NCBI GenBank assembly: GCA_029254215.1
Contig: JAQWYA010000238.1
Coordinates: forward strand, 1 to 45,960
Reading direction: 5' to 3'
DNA from: Pseudorhodobacter sp.
GTDB taxonomy: Bacteria > Pseudomonadota > Alphaproteobacteria > Rhodobacterales > Rhodobacteraceae
Length of the DNA stretch: 45,960 nt
Positions 24,878 through 32,636 of the stretch are shown in pieces (the first letter of the stretch is position 1; the number at the start of each line of letters is the position of its first letter). Made by a program: the position numbers and the translations under genes. The notes beneath the pieces are model-generated. The model had not been told where the DNA came from. It made no database searches and was given only the letters and a program-made list of their open reading frames with translations.

Positions 24878-26359
24878 TCAGGGGCGATCTTGAATGACCA
24901 CGCAGCCAAAGCCGTCCTCAACAAAACAGTTTGCCTGCGGCAGGGTGCTGTCTTGGCGCTGCGCCCCGGCAAGAAAGGATTCCGCCAGCGCGCGCAAGGT
25001 CTGCTGACCTGCTTCAAAGCCGATTGCCGTGTCTCCGGCCTGCGCGATTTTCTCGGCCGTTCCGGCAAGAGCGGCGCGCGCATAGTGGGTTGCGGCCCCG
25101 AAAGCTTCGGTCCTGACCAGCATCGCGGCAGCCTCCCCGCGCAGGAAATCCGGATCAATCGCACCACCTTTCGCGGCCTCGGCCAGCGCCGCTTCGGTCG
25201 CGGCGATCAGGCCCGCAGTATCCACGGCATCCCAGGTCGGGGCGGCAATCGCCCGCGCCATCTGGGCGTAGAAAAGCGCAAGGGCGGCCTGATCTTCGGC
25301 CCCTGCGGCCCGCGCAATCGGGGCCGCGGCTTCCAGTTCTTGTGCGGCCTCTATCCCGTTGCCGGCGGAGACTTGCGACATCGTCCGGGTAAACAGGATG
25401 ACCGTGCGCAGCCTCGGGTCGGAGGTTTGCCCCTGCGCCCGCGACAAAGCCGCCCGAGACAGGGCGATATCGCCCTGACTGGCCGCCACTTTGCCAAGCC
25501 AGAAGAACAGATCGGCCAGTGTACCGCGCGAAGGCTCCGTCGGTATAAGCCACCCGGCATCGGAGTCCATCGCCGTTTCCCAGCCCGGAGCAGCCACCTC
25601 GGCCGCTGCCGCAAGCAGGGCCTTCTGCGCTTCGGGCGCTTTGCCCAAGGCGAAAAGCGCGCGCGCGGTCACCAAACCCGCCCGCGCAGTGATCAAACCA
25701 AGCGCCATCGGGTCGATCCCGGTGTCCGGCGGCAGAAAGCCCCGCGCGCCCGAGGTCAAGGCGGCCCCGTAATCCGCCCGATCCAGAGCCTCTTCCGCAG
25801 CCTTCAGCGCCCGTTCGGCGGCCTCTTGGACGGAGTAGTTGAACGCCCCAGCACGCCCCTCTGCCCAGCCTTCGGCATATCCGGCGAATTCATCCGCGAC
25901 CGCATCCCCGAACTGCTGGCGGAAGGCGGGCAAGGCGAGGGTCGCGGCCTCGACCGCCTCTTCATAGCGGCCCAGATCTGCAAGGGCATAAGCGCGGCCA
26001 ACCTCCAGTATTTCGGCATCCCGCGCCCAATTCGCACCCCCCTGCCGGGCAAGGGCAAGCCCTTCCTCGGTGATCCGAAGCGCATAGGCGGGGTTTTCAC
26101 GGGTGTTGCGGATGGAATCTGACAGCATCAGAAAGACGATCGCCCAATCCGGGGTAAAAACGCCCTTGTTGCGGCCCAGACGCACTGCTTTTTCAAGGAA
26201 TTGATGCACGGCCTCAACGCCGCCTTCCTCAAAGACCTTGCCGGTCTGCTCGGCAATGCCGAACGGGTCCGAGATGTCAGGCTCCAGCGCGGCAGAGGGG
26301 TGAGGGGCGATCAGACAGGCCGACATCAGGGCCATGGCTTTCAGGGACAGACGCTTCAT
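24878..26359 (-). CDS. Exported helical-repeat (TPR-like) protein coupled to the CHAT gene
   Basis: A 493-residue protein with a signal peptide (MKRLSLKAMALMSACLIAPHPSAA). The body is Ala-rich helix pairs consistent with degenerate tetratricopeptide repeats, for example ILEVGRAYALADLGRYEEAVEAATLAL and LFYAQMARAIAAPTWDAV; no enzymatic motif is visible. A C-terminal stretch has two cysteines (NCFVEDGFGC). Its ATG overlaps the CHAT stop in ATGA, so the two proteins are made in step. TPR modules commonly present substrates to, or hold inactive, CHAT proteases; here the two functions sit on separate exported polypeptides. Confidence 0.84.
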   Translation of the reverse strand: MKRLSLKAMALMSACLIAPHPSAALEPDISDPFGIAEQTGKVFEEGGVEAVHQFLEKAVRLGRNKGVFTPDWAIVFLMLSDSIRNTRENPAYALRITEEGLALARQGGANWARDAEILEVGRAYALADLGRYEEAVEAATLALPAFRQQFGDAVADEFAGYAEGWAEGRAGAFNYSVQEAAERALKAAEEALDRADYGAALTSGARGFLPPDTGIDPMALGLITARAGLVTARALFALGKAPEAQKALLAAAAEVAAPGWETAMDSDAGWLIPTEPSRGTLADLFFWLGKVAASQGDIALSRAALSRAQGQTSDPRLRTVILFTRTMSQVSAGNGIEAAQELEAAAPIARAAGAEDQAALALFYAQMARAIAAPTWDAVDTAGLIAATEAALAEAAKGGAIDPDFLRGEAAAMLVRTEAFGAATHYARAALAGTAEKIAQAGDTAIGFEAGQQTLRALAESFLAGAQRQDSTLPQANCFVEDGFGCVVIQDRP

Positions 26360-27996
26360 CGCCCCGCCCCCCCTTCGCCCACCAGAACGAACGGCGCCCA
26401 GGCGGATGGATGCGCCAGCGAGGGGTCGCGGGTATCAGCCATCAGTGCCAGCATGGATTGACGCAGCGCCTCGGCCCGCCCACGCGCCGTGCCATCCGCG
26501 ATCCGCGCGAAAGCATCCGTTGTCAATCGTGCCGCCGCATCGTCCCGAACGGGCCAGTGCGACACAAGGATCGACCTTGCGCCCGCAAACAGAAACGACC
26601 GCGCAAGCCCCGACAGGCCTTCGGCCCCCGGCCTGTCGCCACCTGCGGTATTGCAGGCAGACAGAACGACCCAATCGGCATCAAGACGCAGGTCCGCGAT
26701 CTCGGAGGCGGTCAGCAGCCCATCATCCGCAGCGCTCGCCGTTTCCGGCGGCGTCAGCACAAGCGCGGGTTCTTCCAACCCGGCCAGATCGCCTGACAGC
26801 AGGCCATGTGTGGCGAAGGCCAGAACCTTGGCCTTGGACAAATCGAACGCCTTGACCGCCGTTTCTGTGGCCTGCCCGCCCAGACGAACCACGGAATTGG
26901 ATTTTCCCAATGTCTCGGAAATCTCCAGCAATTCGCGCCGGGTTTGGGGAAGCGGCGACAGGGCGCGCAGTTGATCGACATCGGCAAGCCCTGCGCGCAT
27001 CACACCGCGAGACAGGGCGGCCACCTCCAACTCTCCTTCAAACTGCGGATCGCCGAAGCCGACAAAGGCCAGACGGTCCGCGGCGGGCGGTGGCATTTTG
27101 CGCACAACCCGCAAGGCTTCGACCGTCGGCAGCACTGTCAGCGCATGCCGTCGGATCATCCAGCGGCTGGCGCGCAAAACATCCGCATCATCATCCTCGC
27201 CCGGTTCCCATTCCGTGATCAGAAGCGAAAAGGGCAGGCTTGTCAGCGGACCATCGGCCACGATGAACACATGGGCGGCGCGCGAAAACACCGGCTCCAG
27301 CGGTTGGAAAAGATAGGAATAAAGCGCGAAAGCCGTGCTGCGGCTGAACGGCAACTTGCCCAAAGGGACGGGCTCCAGCGCGGCGGCGGCCCGCGCGGGT
27401 GCGGTTGGGTCCAGCGCCGTGCGGAGCTTTTGCACCGCGCCCGCAACCGCCTCACGCCCAGCGGGAACCATATGCCAACCCGCCTGACGCGCGGAAATCG
27501 CCCAGACATAGGTCGCGTTTTCCCCGACAAAAGTCATCAACATCGCTTCATCCGGGGCCAAAAGCTGCTGCACTTCGGCAATGCTCAGGGGTCGCGGGCG
27601 GGTGATTTCGTCGAACCGGGGGAATTCTGCCGCTTGGCGCAGCCGCAATGCCTCCAGTTCAGCGTGCAACCCATCGACCTGCCCAAACAACAGCGTCCGG
27701 TCCGCGCCGGGCTCGGCCAAGGCGGCCTCGACCGAGGCCAGCCGGTTGCCCAGCGCCTGACGGTCCCGCAAAAGATTGGCCAGCGCCCCATCGCCAGAGG
27801 CGGCCCGCGCCTCCATCTGCCGCAGCGCGGCCCCCGCCTGCGAGGCAAACCCGGCCTGTGCCGCCAGGAACGCCTCTGCCATCAGAGGTTCCGGCGGGGC
27901 GGCGGGCGCTTGCGGCGCGGTTTGCGCCCCCAAGGGAAGGGGCATCAAGACCGCCGCCAACAGCGCCAGACAAATGAGCATTCTAGGGGTCATCAT
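26356..27996 (-). CDS. Exported CHAT-domain protease
   Basis: A 546-residue protein starting MMTPRMLICLALLAAVLMPL with a signal peptide cut near AQT. After an Ala-rich helical and coiled region (about 35-130) comes a CHAT domain: LSIAEVQQLLAPDEAMLMTFV, the DGPLTSLPFSLL strand-turn, catalytic His397 in FATHGLLSG and Cys448 in LSACNTAGG, then GLARSFLFAGARSILVSHWPV. CHAT proteases are caspase/separase relatives; most bacterial ones, including those of type III-E CRISPR and gasdermin systems, are cytoplasmic, so a signal peptide is notable. The stop overlaps the helical-repeat gene. It lies 65 bases after the binding-protein gene on the same strand. Confidence 0.9.
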   Translation of the reverse strand: MMTPRMLICLALLAAVLMPLPLGAQTAPQAPAAPPEPLMAEAFLAAQAGFASQAGAALRQMEARAASGDGALANLLRDRQALGNRLASVEAALAEPGADRTLLFGQVDGLHAELEALRLRQAAEFPRFDEITRPRPLSIAEVQQLLAPDEAMLMTFVGENATYVWAISARQAGWHMVPAGREAVAGAVQKLRTALDPTAPARAAAALEPVPLGKLPFSRSTAFALYSYLFQPLEPVFSRAAHVFIVADGPLTSLPFSLLITEWEPGEDDDADVLRASRWMIRRHALTVLPTVEALRVVRKMPPPAADRLAFVGFGDPQFEGELEVAALSRGVMRAGLADVDQLRALSPLPQTRRELLEISETLGKSNSVVRLGGQATETAVKAFDLSKAKVLAFATHGLLSGDLAGLEEPALVLTPPETASAADDGLLTASEIADLRLDADWVVLSACNTAGGDRPGAEGLSGLARSFLFAGARSILVSHWPVRDDAAARLTTDAFARIADGTARGRAEALRQSMLALMADTRDPSLAHPSAWAPFVLVGEGGAGR

Positions 27997-28061
27997 CCCG
28001 TCAGCCTCGCAGGCCCTGCCCGAAATTCAAATGAATTCTGCTGTCATCTGGCGCAGGGCGC

Positions 28062-29078
28062 TTAGGGTTGCGTCATCGCCGCGTCCCATTCGCCCAGAAA
28101 ATTCATGCGCTTGATCCGGTCAAGATAGACCAGCAACCCCGGATCCAGCCGGATCGGGCGCAGATGCGGGCGCAGCGCGGCCTGATCCAGCGGCGGCACC
28201 ACCCCGCCCCCAACCGCCTGCCCCTCGGGCGACAGCATGAAGTTCAAAAGCTCCGCCCCCAAAGCCGCGGATTTTGCGTTGCGCGGCACAAAACCAGTGC
28301 GCAGCAGGGCGACGGTAAAATCCTCCAGCTCGATCATCTCAATATCCGGGGCCTGCGGCAGACGCGTTGCGGCATAACTGCCCACCACATTATAGGCCAA
28401 GGCGATTTTTCCGGCTTCCAGATCATTGATCATCTCACCCGAACAACAATAGAGCCGCGCGTTCAACCGGCCCATCACCTCGGCCAGCCGCCAGAATGCA
28501 TCGGTCTGACGCGCATCCTGCGTGGCAAAAAGATAACCCGCCCCCGAGACATGCGGGTCATAAGTGGCAATGCGCCCGTTGAATCGCTCGGGATTGGCGC
28601 GCAAAAGGTCTATCAGATCGCGCCTTGTGCGCGGCATCTCCAGCCCCGCCATCGCCTTGCGGGAGGCCAACAGCACAACCGGTTCCAATGCAAAGCCAAA
28701 CAGCCGGTCGCGCCAATGGGCCCATTCGGGCACCGAAGTTGCGAATTCAAGCGTGAAGGGCCCGGCAAACCCGTCATTCGCCAGCTTCATCTGCAAATCC
28801 ATCGCCGAAGAGATCACCAGATCAAAGGGCGCTTGCTCTTCCCGGATCGCACGAAAAACCTCCTGACTGGAGGCGACGACATAGCGCAGGGCAATGCCGG
28901 GGCGGTCTGCCAGAAAAGCCTGAATGATCGGGGCGAAAATGGCAGTATCCGTCGTCGAGAGCACCGAGAATTCGGGGGCCGTTTCAGGGCCAAAGCGGCG
29001 CTCATCCTCGATCTCGAAGCCAAGGGCGGCCTGCGCCAGCCCCAAAATCAGCGCTGTGGCAATGACAAGCTGGCGCAT
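28062..29078 (-). CDS. Periplasmic substrate-binding protein linked to a TctDE-like two-component system
   Basis: A 338-residue exported protein of the ABC-type extracellular solute-binding fold (iron(III)/2-aminoethylphosphonate-like branch), with signal peptide MRQLVIATALILGLAQAALG. Features include VLSTTDTAIFAPIIQAFL, FDLVISSAMDLQMKLAN and YNVVGSYAATRL. No ABC permease or ATPase is nearby. Its ATG lies 31 bases inside the 3' end of the histidine kinase gene, so the three genes form one unit. It probably serves as a ligand-sensing partner of the kinase rather than in transport. Ligand unknown, perhaps the substrate of the divergent TTT transporter. Confidence 0.85.
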   Translation of the reverse strand: MRQLVIATALILGLAQAALGFEIEDERRFGPETAPEFSVLSTTDTAIFAPIIQAFLADRPGIALRYVVASSQEVFRAIREEQAPFDLVISSAMDLQMKLANDGFAGPFTLEFATSVPEWAHWRDRLFGFALEPVVLLASRKAMAGLEMPRTRRDLIDLLRANPERFNGRIATYDPHVSGAGYLFATQDARQTDAFWRLAEVMGRLNARLYCCSGEMINDLEAGKIALAYNVVGSYAATRLPQAPDIEMIELEDFTVALLRTGFVPRNAKSAALGAELLNFMLSPEGQAVGGGVVPPLDQAALRPHLRPIRLDPGLLVYLDRIKRMNFLGEWDAAMTQP

Positions 29079-30439
29079 GTTCCCCCTCCGTCGCGTGGTG
29101 TCAGGCGGAAAGCGCCGCCAAGGGCTGCGGCCACTTCGGTGACAATGGTCAGCCCAAGCCCGGAGCCGACGACATCGGCCACATTCCCGCCCCGCGAAAA
29201 GCGCGCGGCCAATTGCGGCATCGTGGCCCCCGACAGGCCCCGTCCCTGATCGCGCACCTCGACCACCGCCATGCCCGCCGCTTGCGAAAGGGCGATCACA
29301 ACCTCACTTTCCGGGGGGGAGTATTTGATGGCATTATCCACAAGATTGCGCAAAGCGCTTTCGATCAGCAAGCGGTCCCCCCGCGTCATCAAAGGGGCGT
29401 CATCCCCTTGCAAATGCAGGGAAAGCTCTTTCAATTCGGCGGTCGGACCAAAGGCGCGGGCAACATGGCGGGCCAATTCGACCAGATCGACATCCTCGGC
29501 CTCCAACTGATCCGAGCGGTACAGGACCATCGCGTGATCCAGAAGCTGGCTGGCGGAGCGGGCGCTTTCCTCGACCGCGCGAATGATCGCGCGCAGCCGG
29601 GTGCGGGTTTCCTCGCTTTCCGACTGACGAAGGGCGATTTCGGCTTGCGTACGGACCGTGGACAGCGGGGTTCGGATGTGATGCGCGGCCTCGGCGATGA
29701 AGGTTTCGGTTTGCGCCAGAGCGCCGCGAAGCCGGGCCACAAAGCCATTCAGGGCACCGATCAGCGGGGCGAGTTCGCGGGGTGCCGGGTGGCGGACGGG
29801 GCGCAGATCGCGTGGGCCGCGCCGACCCACGGCCTCGGCCAGACGGTTGATGGGGTTAAAGACCGATCCCGCTGACAGAAGGCTCAAAGGCACTGCCAAA
29901 ACGAAAAAGCCCAGCCCCAGCAGGGCCGCGCGATTGGCCAGCCGGTCGGCAATCACCGCCTGCCCCATTCGCGTTTGGCCCACCAGCACCAGAACCGGAA
30001 CCGACCGCCCCGCCACGACCATGCTGCGGGCAACAGCCGCGATGCGCAGTTCAGCGTCCAGATAGTCTCGGGTGTAAAAACTTGCCGCCAAAGAGGTCGG
30101 GGGATCGTCAGGCAGCGGCAAATCGTCGTAACCCGTGACCGTTTCCCCTGATATATCAATGCGGTAGAATAGTCTGTCCTGCCCGATTGCCCCCAGCATG
30201 GAAAAGGTTGCATAGGCCAGATCAATCTCCACCCCGTCTTCGGTGCCGCGCAATTGCTCTGCGATAGAGGTGGTGGCCGCCCCAAGGATCGCATCCTGCG
30301 TTGCCTCTGCGGCCTGATCCGCCGTGGACCGGATCGTGAAATACAAAAGCACCGCAAGGCAGGCGGCAACGACCAGCAGTTGCAAAACCATCTTGCGCCG
30401 AAGACTGGCCCCGAACACCCCTGCAATGTCGTGTTTCAT
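29048..30439 (-). CDS. Sensor histidine kinase, TctE-like
   Basis: A 463-residue inner-membrane kinase. TM1 is about 17-36 and TM2 about 170-191, flanking a periplasmic sensor domain of the TctE type (VTGYDDLPLPDDPP). The H-box is AEAAHHIRTPLS with His253, the N-box LRNLVDNAIKYSP and the G-boxes DQGRGLSG and GSGLGLTIV. It overlaps the response-regulator gene by four bases. TctDE systems control tricarboxylate (TTT) transporters, which matches the transporter operon starting 118 bp from the regulator gene on the opposite strand. Confidence 0.93.
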   Translation of the reverse strand: MKHDIAGVFGASLRRKMVLQLLVVAACLAVLLYFTIRSTADQAAEATQDAILGAATTSIAEQLRGTEDGVEIDLAYATFSMLGAIGQDRLFYRIDISGETVTGYDDLPLPDDPPTSLAASFYTRDYLDAELRIAAVARSMVVAGRSVPVLVLVGQTRMGQAVIADRLANRAALLGLGFFVLAVPLSLLSAGSVFNPINRLAEAVGRRGPRDLRPVRHPAPRELAPLIGALNGFVARLRGALAQTETFIAEAAHHIRTPLSTVRTQAEIALRQSESEETRTRLRAIIRAVEESARSASQLLDHAMVLYRSDQLEAEDVDLVELARHVARAFGPTAELKELSLHLQGDDAPLMTRGDRLLIESALRNLVDNAIKYSPPESEVVIALSQAAGMAVVEVRDQGRGLSGATMPQLAARFSRGGNVADVVGSGLGLTIVTEVAAALGGAFRLTPRDGGGTCASLSLPQR

Positions 30440-31101
30440 GGCGTGGTCAGCCGGTAGCCAAGGCCGCGAACCGTTTCGATCCGCACCTGCGAGCCTGACA
30501 GCTTTTTGCGCAGCCGCCCGACATAGACTTCGATCGCATTGTCGCTGACGGTTTCGGCATAGGAAAACAGCCGGTCACAGAGCTGATCCTTGCTGAAGAT
30601 CCGGTCGGGGGCCGCCAGCAGGATTTCGAACAGGCGCAACTCGCGATTGCGCAGATCCCGCGCCTCTGCCCCTATTGTGACAGTTGCGGTGAGCGGGTTG
30701 AAGGACAGATCACCATAGCGCCGCACCGTTTGCGCCGCCCCCCCTCTGCGGCGCAGGACGGCCCGGACCCGCGCCTCCAATTCGGTCAGATCGAAAGGCT
30801 TGGTGATGTAGTCATCCGCGCCGCTGTCGAGAACCGTCACCCGGTCTGACACAGCAGAGCGCGCCGTCATCACGATCACCGGCGTTTCATCGCCGCCGCG
30901 CCGCCGGTCATTCAGAAAGCGCCGCCCATCCCCGTCCGGCAACATGATGTCGAGCAGGATCAGATCATAGCTGGCCACGGCCAGACAATCGGCGGCATCG
31001 GCCAGATTCGCCGCCCAATCGACACCATGCCCATCCAACCCCAACAGGTCGCAAACCGACCTCGCAAGCTCGGCGTTATCTTCCACCAGCAGAAATCGCA
31101 C
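30436..31101 (-). CDS. Response regulator, TctD-like (OmpR family)
   Basis: A 221-residue regulator with receiver (VEDN acidic pocket at 6-9, phosphoacceptor Asp51 in LLDIMLPDGDG, Lys in ITKPFDLTELEAR) and winged-helix output domain (LRNRELRLFEILLAAPDRIFSKDQL, VYVGRLRKKL). It is first in a minus-strand operon with its kinase and the binding protein. It is divergent from the TTT transporter, whose expression it probably controls. Confidence 0.94.
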   Translation of the reverse strand: MRFLLVEDNAELARSVCDLLGLDGHGVDWAANLADAADCLAVASYDLILLDIMLPDGDGRRFLNDRRRGGDETPVIVMTARSAVSDRVTVLDSGADDYITKPFDLTELEARVRAVLRRRGGAAQTVRRYGDLSFNPLTATVTIGAEARDLRNRELRLFEILLAAPDRIFSKDQLCDRLFSYAETVSDNAIEVYVGRLRKKLSGSQVRIETVRGLGYRLTTP

Positions 31102-31125
31102 CCGAAATCCCTTGTTTTATCGCCA

Positions 31126-31141
31126 TGACAGGTTCGTGTCA
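31126..31141. promoter_or_regulatory. Candidate operator in the TctD/TctC divergent region
   Basis: An inverted repeat TGACA-N6-TGTCA lies in the 117-bp gap between the response regulator gene and the transporter gene, with another TTGACG just after it (31145-31150). Position and symmetry suit a TctD-type binding site. This is a guess from one example. Confidence 0.35.
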
Positions 31142-31218
31142 GCTTTGACGGGAATCGTGCTCCATGCAAGAGGGGCTTGAAATCTAGCCCCCGGCAAACA
31201 CTGTCTGGGAGGACACCA

Positions 31219-32187
31219 ATGAAAAAGACCATCCTGAAGGCGCTGGGCACCAGCGCCCTGATCGGCATCATGTCGTCAACCGCCGTTTCCGCAGCAGAAT
31301 GCATTGCCCCGGCAAACCCCGGCGGCGGCTGGGATTTCACCTGCCGTCAGATCGGCCGCATCCTCTATGAAATCGGCGCAGTCGACACCCCGGTTCAGGT
31401 CACCAACCTTGCTGGTGCTGGCGGCGGCGTGGCCTTTGCCAACGTTGCGACCGAGCGGACCGATGACCCGGAGCTGATCGTTGCAGCCTCTTCCGCGACC
31501 ACCACCCGTCTGGCACAGAACGCTTTTGCCGGCATGACCGCCGACATGGTGCGCTTTGTGGGCGCAATTGGCGCTGATCCGGGCGTGATCGTTGTCGCCA
31601 AGGACAGCCCGTTCCAGTCGCTCGGCGATCTGGTTGAGGCAATCAAGGCTGATCCGGGTTCGGTGGCTTTCGCAGGCGGCTCTGCCGTGGGCGGGTTTGA
31701 CCACATGAAGCCCTTGCAGGTCATGAAGGCCGCTGGTTTCACCGACATCACCAAGATCAAATACATCGGTGTTGACGGTGGCGCAGACGCGATCACCCAG
31801 ACCGTCGGTGGCTTCACGCAGGCGATGACCGGCGATATGTCGGAAATCGTGGGCTTTGTGAAATCCGGCGATGTGCGCGTTCTGGCTGTTCTGACGGAAG
31901 AGCGGGTTCCGGGCTTCGAAGACATCCCGACCGCCCGCGAGCAGGGCTTTGACGTGGTCGCCGTGAACTGGCGTGGCCTCTACGTTCCCAAGAACATCTC
32001 GGACGAGCAGTTCAACGTCTGGGCCGACCGTCTGGCCAAAGTTGCTGCCTCCGACCAGTGGAAGCAGGCGATGACTGAAAACGGGCTTGCCCCCTTCACC
32101 AAGGTTGGCGGCGACTTCCAGTCCTGGGTTGATGGCGTTGTGGCTGACACGGTTGTCCTGTCGAAGGAAATCGGGGTTATCCAGTAA
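31219..32187 (+). CDS. TTT transporter periplasmic binding protein (TctC family)
   Basis: A 322-residue exported protein. ATG 31219 has GGGAGGA (31207-31213) upstream and opens a signal peptide (MKKTILKALGTSALIGIMSS, cut after VSA). The TctC fold is shown by NPGGGWDFTCR, VTNLAGAGGGVAF, and the VDGGADAITQTVGG and GVQ-like ligand loops that grip carboxylates. It binds an organic acid in the periplasm and hands it to the TctB-TctA membrane pair. The stop overlaps the TctB start by one base (TAATG). The ligand is unknown; TTT members take up tri- and dicarboxylates and aromatic acids. Confidence 0.93.
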   Translation: MKKTILKALGTSALIGIMSSTAVSAAECIAPANPGGGWDFTCRQIGRILYEIGAVDTPVQVTNLAGAGGGVAFANVATERTDDPELIVAASSATTTRLAQNAFAGMTADMVRFVGAIGADPGVIVVAKDSPFQSLGDLVEAIKADPGSVAFAGGSAVGGFDHMKPLQVMKAAGFTDITKIKYIGVDGGADAITQTVGGFTQAMTGDMSEIVGFVKSGDVRVLAVLTEERVPGFEDIPTAREQGFDVVAVNWRGLYVPKNISDEQFNVWADRLAKVAASDQWKQAMTENGLAPFTKVGGDFQSWVDGVVADTVVLSKEIGVIQ

Positions 32188-32627
32188 TGCGTGGTGACCG
32201 GATTTTTGGTCTGGTCATGATTGTTCTGGCGCTGGGGTATCTCCTCAGCGCCACGACGATCCGGTCCAGCTTCATGTCGGACCCTGTGGGGCCGCGGACT
32301 TTTCCTTATATCATTGGCGGCCTGATCATCCTCTGTTCTGTCTCGATGATCCTGCGCCCCGACCCTGATGTCGAATGGCCGATGGGACCGATGCTTCTGA
32401 AGCTCGGGGTCGCCCTGATCGTCTTGGTCGGTTATGCGATGACGATCAAACCCTTGGGCTTCATTCTGCCCACAATCGTCGTTTCGGCGATCCTCAGCTA
32501 TCAGATCAACCCCCGACCAGCGCCTGCCGTTCTGACAGGATTTGGGCTTGGTATCGGCTTGTTCGTTCTTTTCAAATTCGTTCTCGGCCTCGGCCTTCAA
32601 GGTCTGCCGAAGGGCCTGCTGGGCTAA
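32187..32627 (+). CDS. TTT transporter small membrane subunit (TctB family)
   Basis: A 146-residue protein with four membrane helices, usual for TctB. It begins with GDRIFGLVMIVLALGYLLSA and has the SDPVGPRTFPYIIGG loop that is characteristic of the family. It is the second component of the transporter, translationally coupled to the binding-protein gene. Confidence 0.9.
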   Translation: MRGDRIFGLVMIVLALGYLLSATTIRSSFMSDPVGPRTFPYIIGGLIILCSVSMILRPDPDVEWPMGPMLLKLGVALIVLVGYAMTIKPLGFILPTIVVSAILSYQINPRPAPAVLTGFGLGIGLFVLFKFVLGLGLQGLPKGLLG

Positions 32628-32636
32628 GGACATATC

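Noticed and set aside
14986-27996. CRISPR-associated or gasdermin immune system suggested by the CHAT and caspase genes
   Set aside because: No repeat array, cas gene or gasdermin-like gene is present, and the proteases are exported, unlike those systems.
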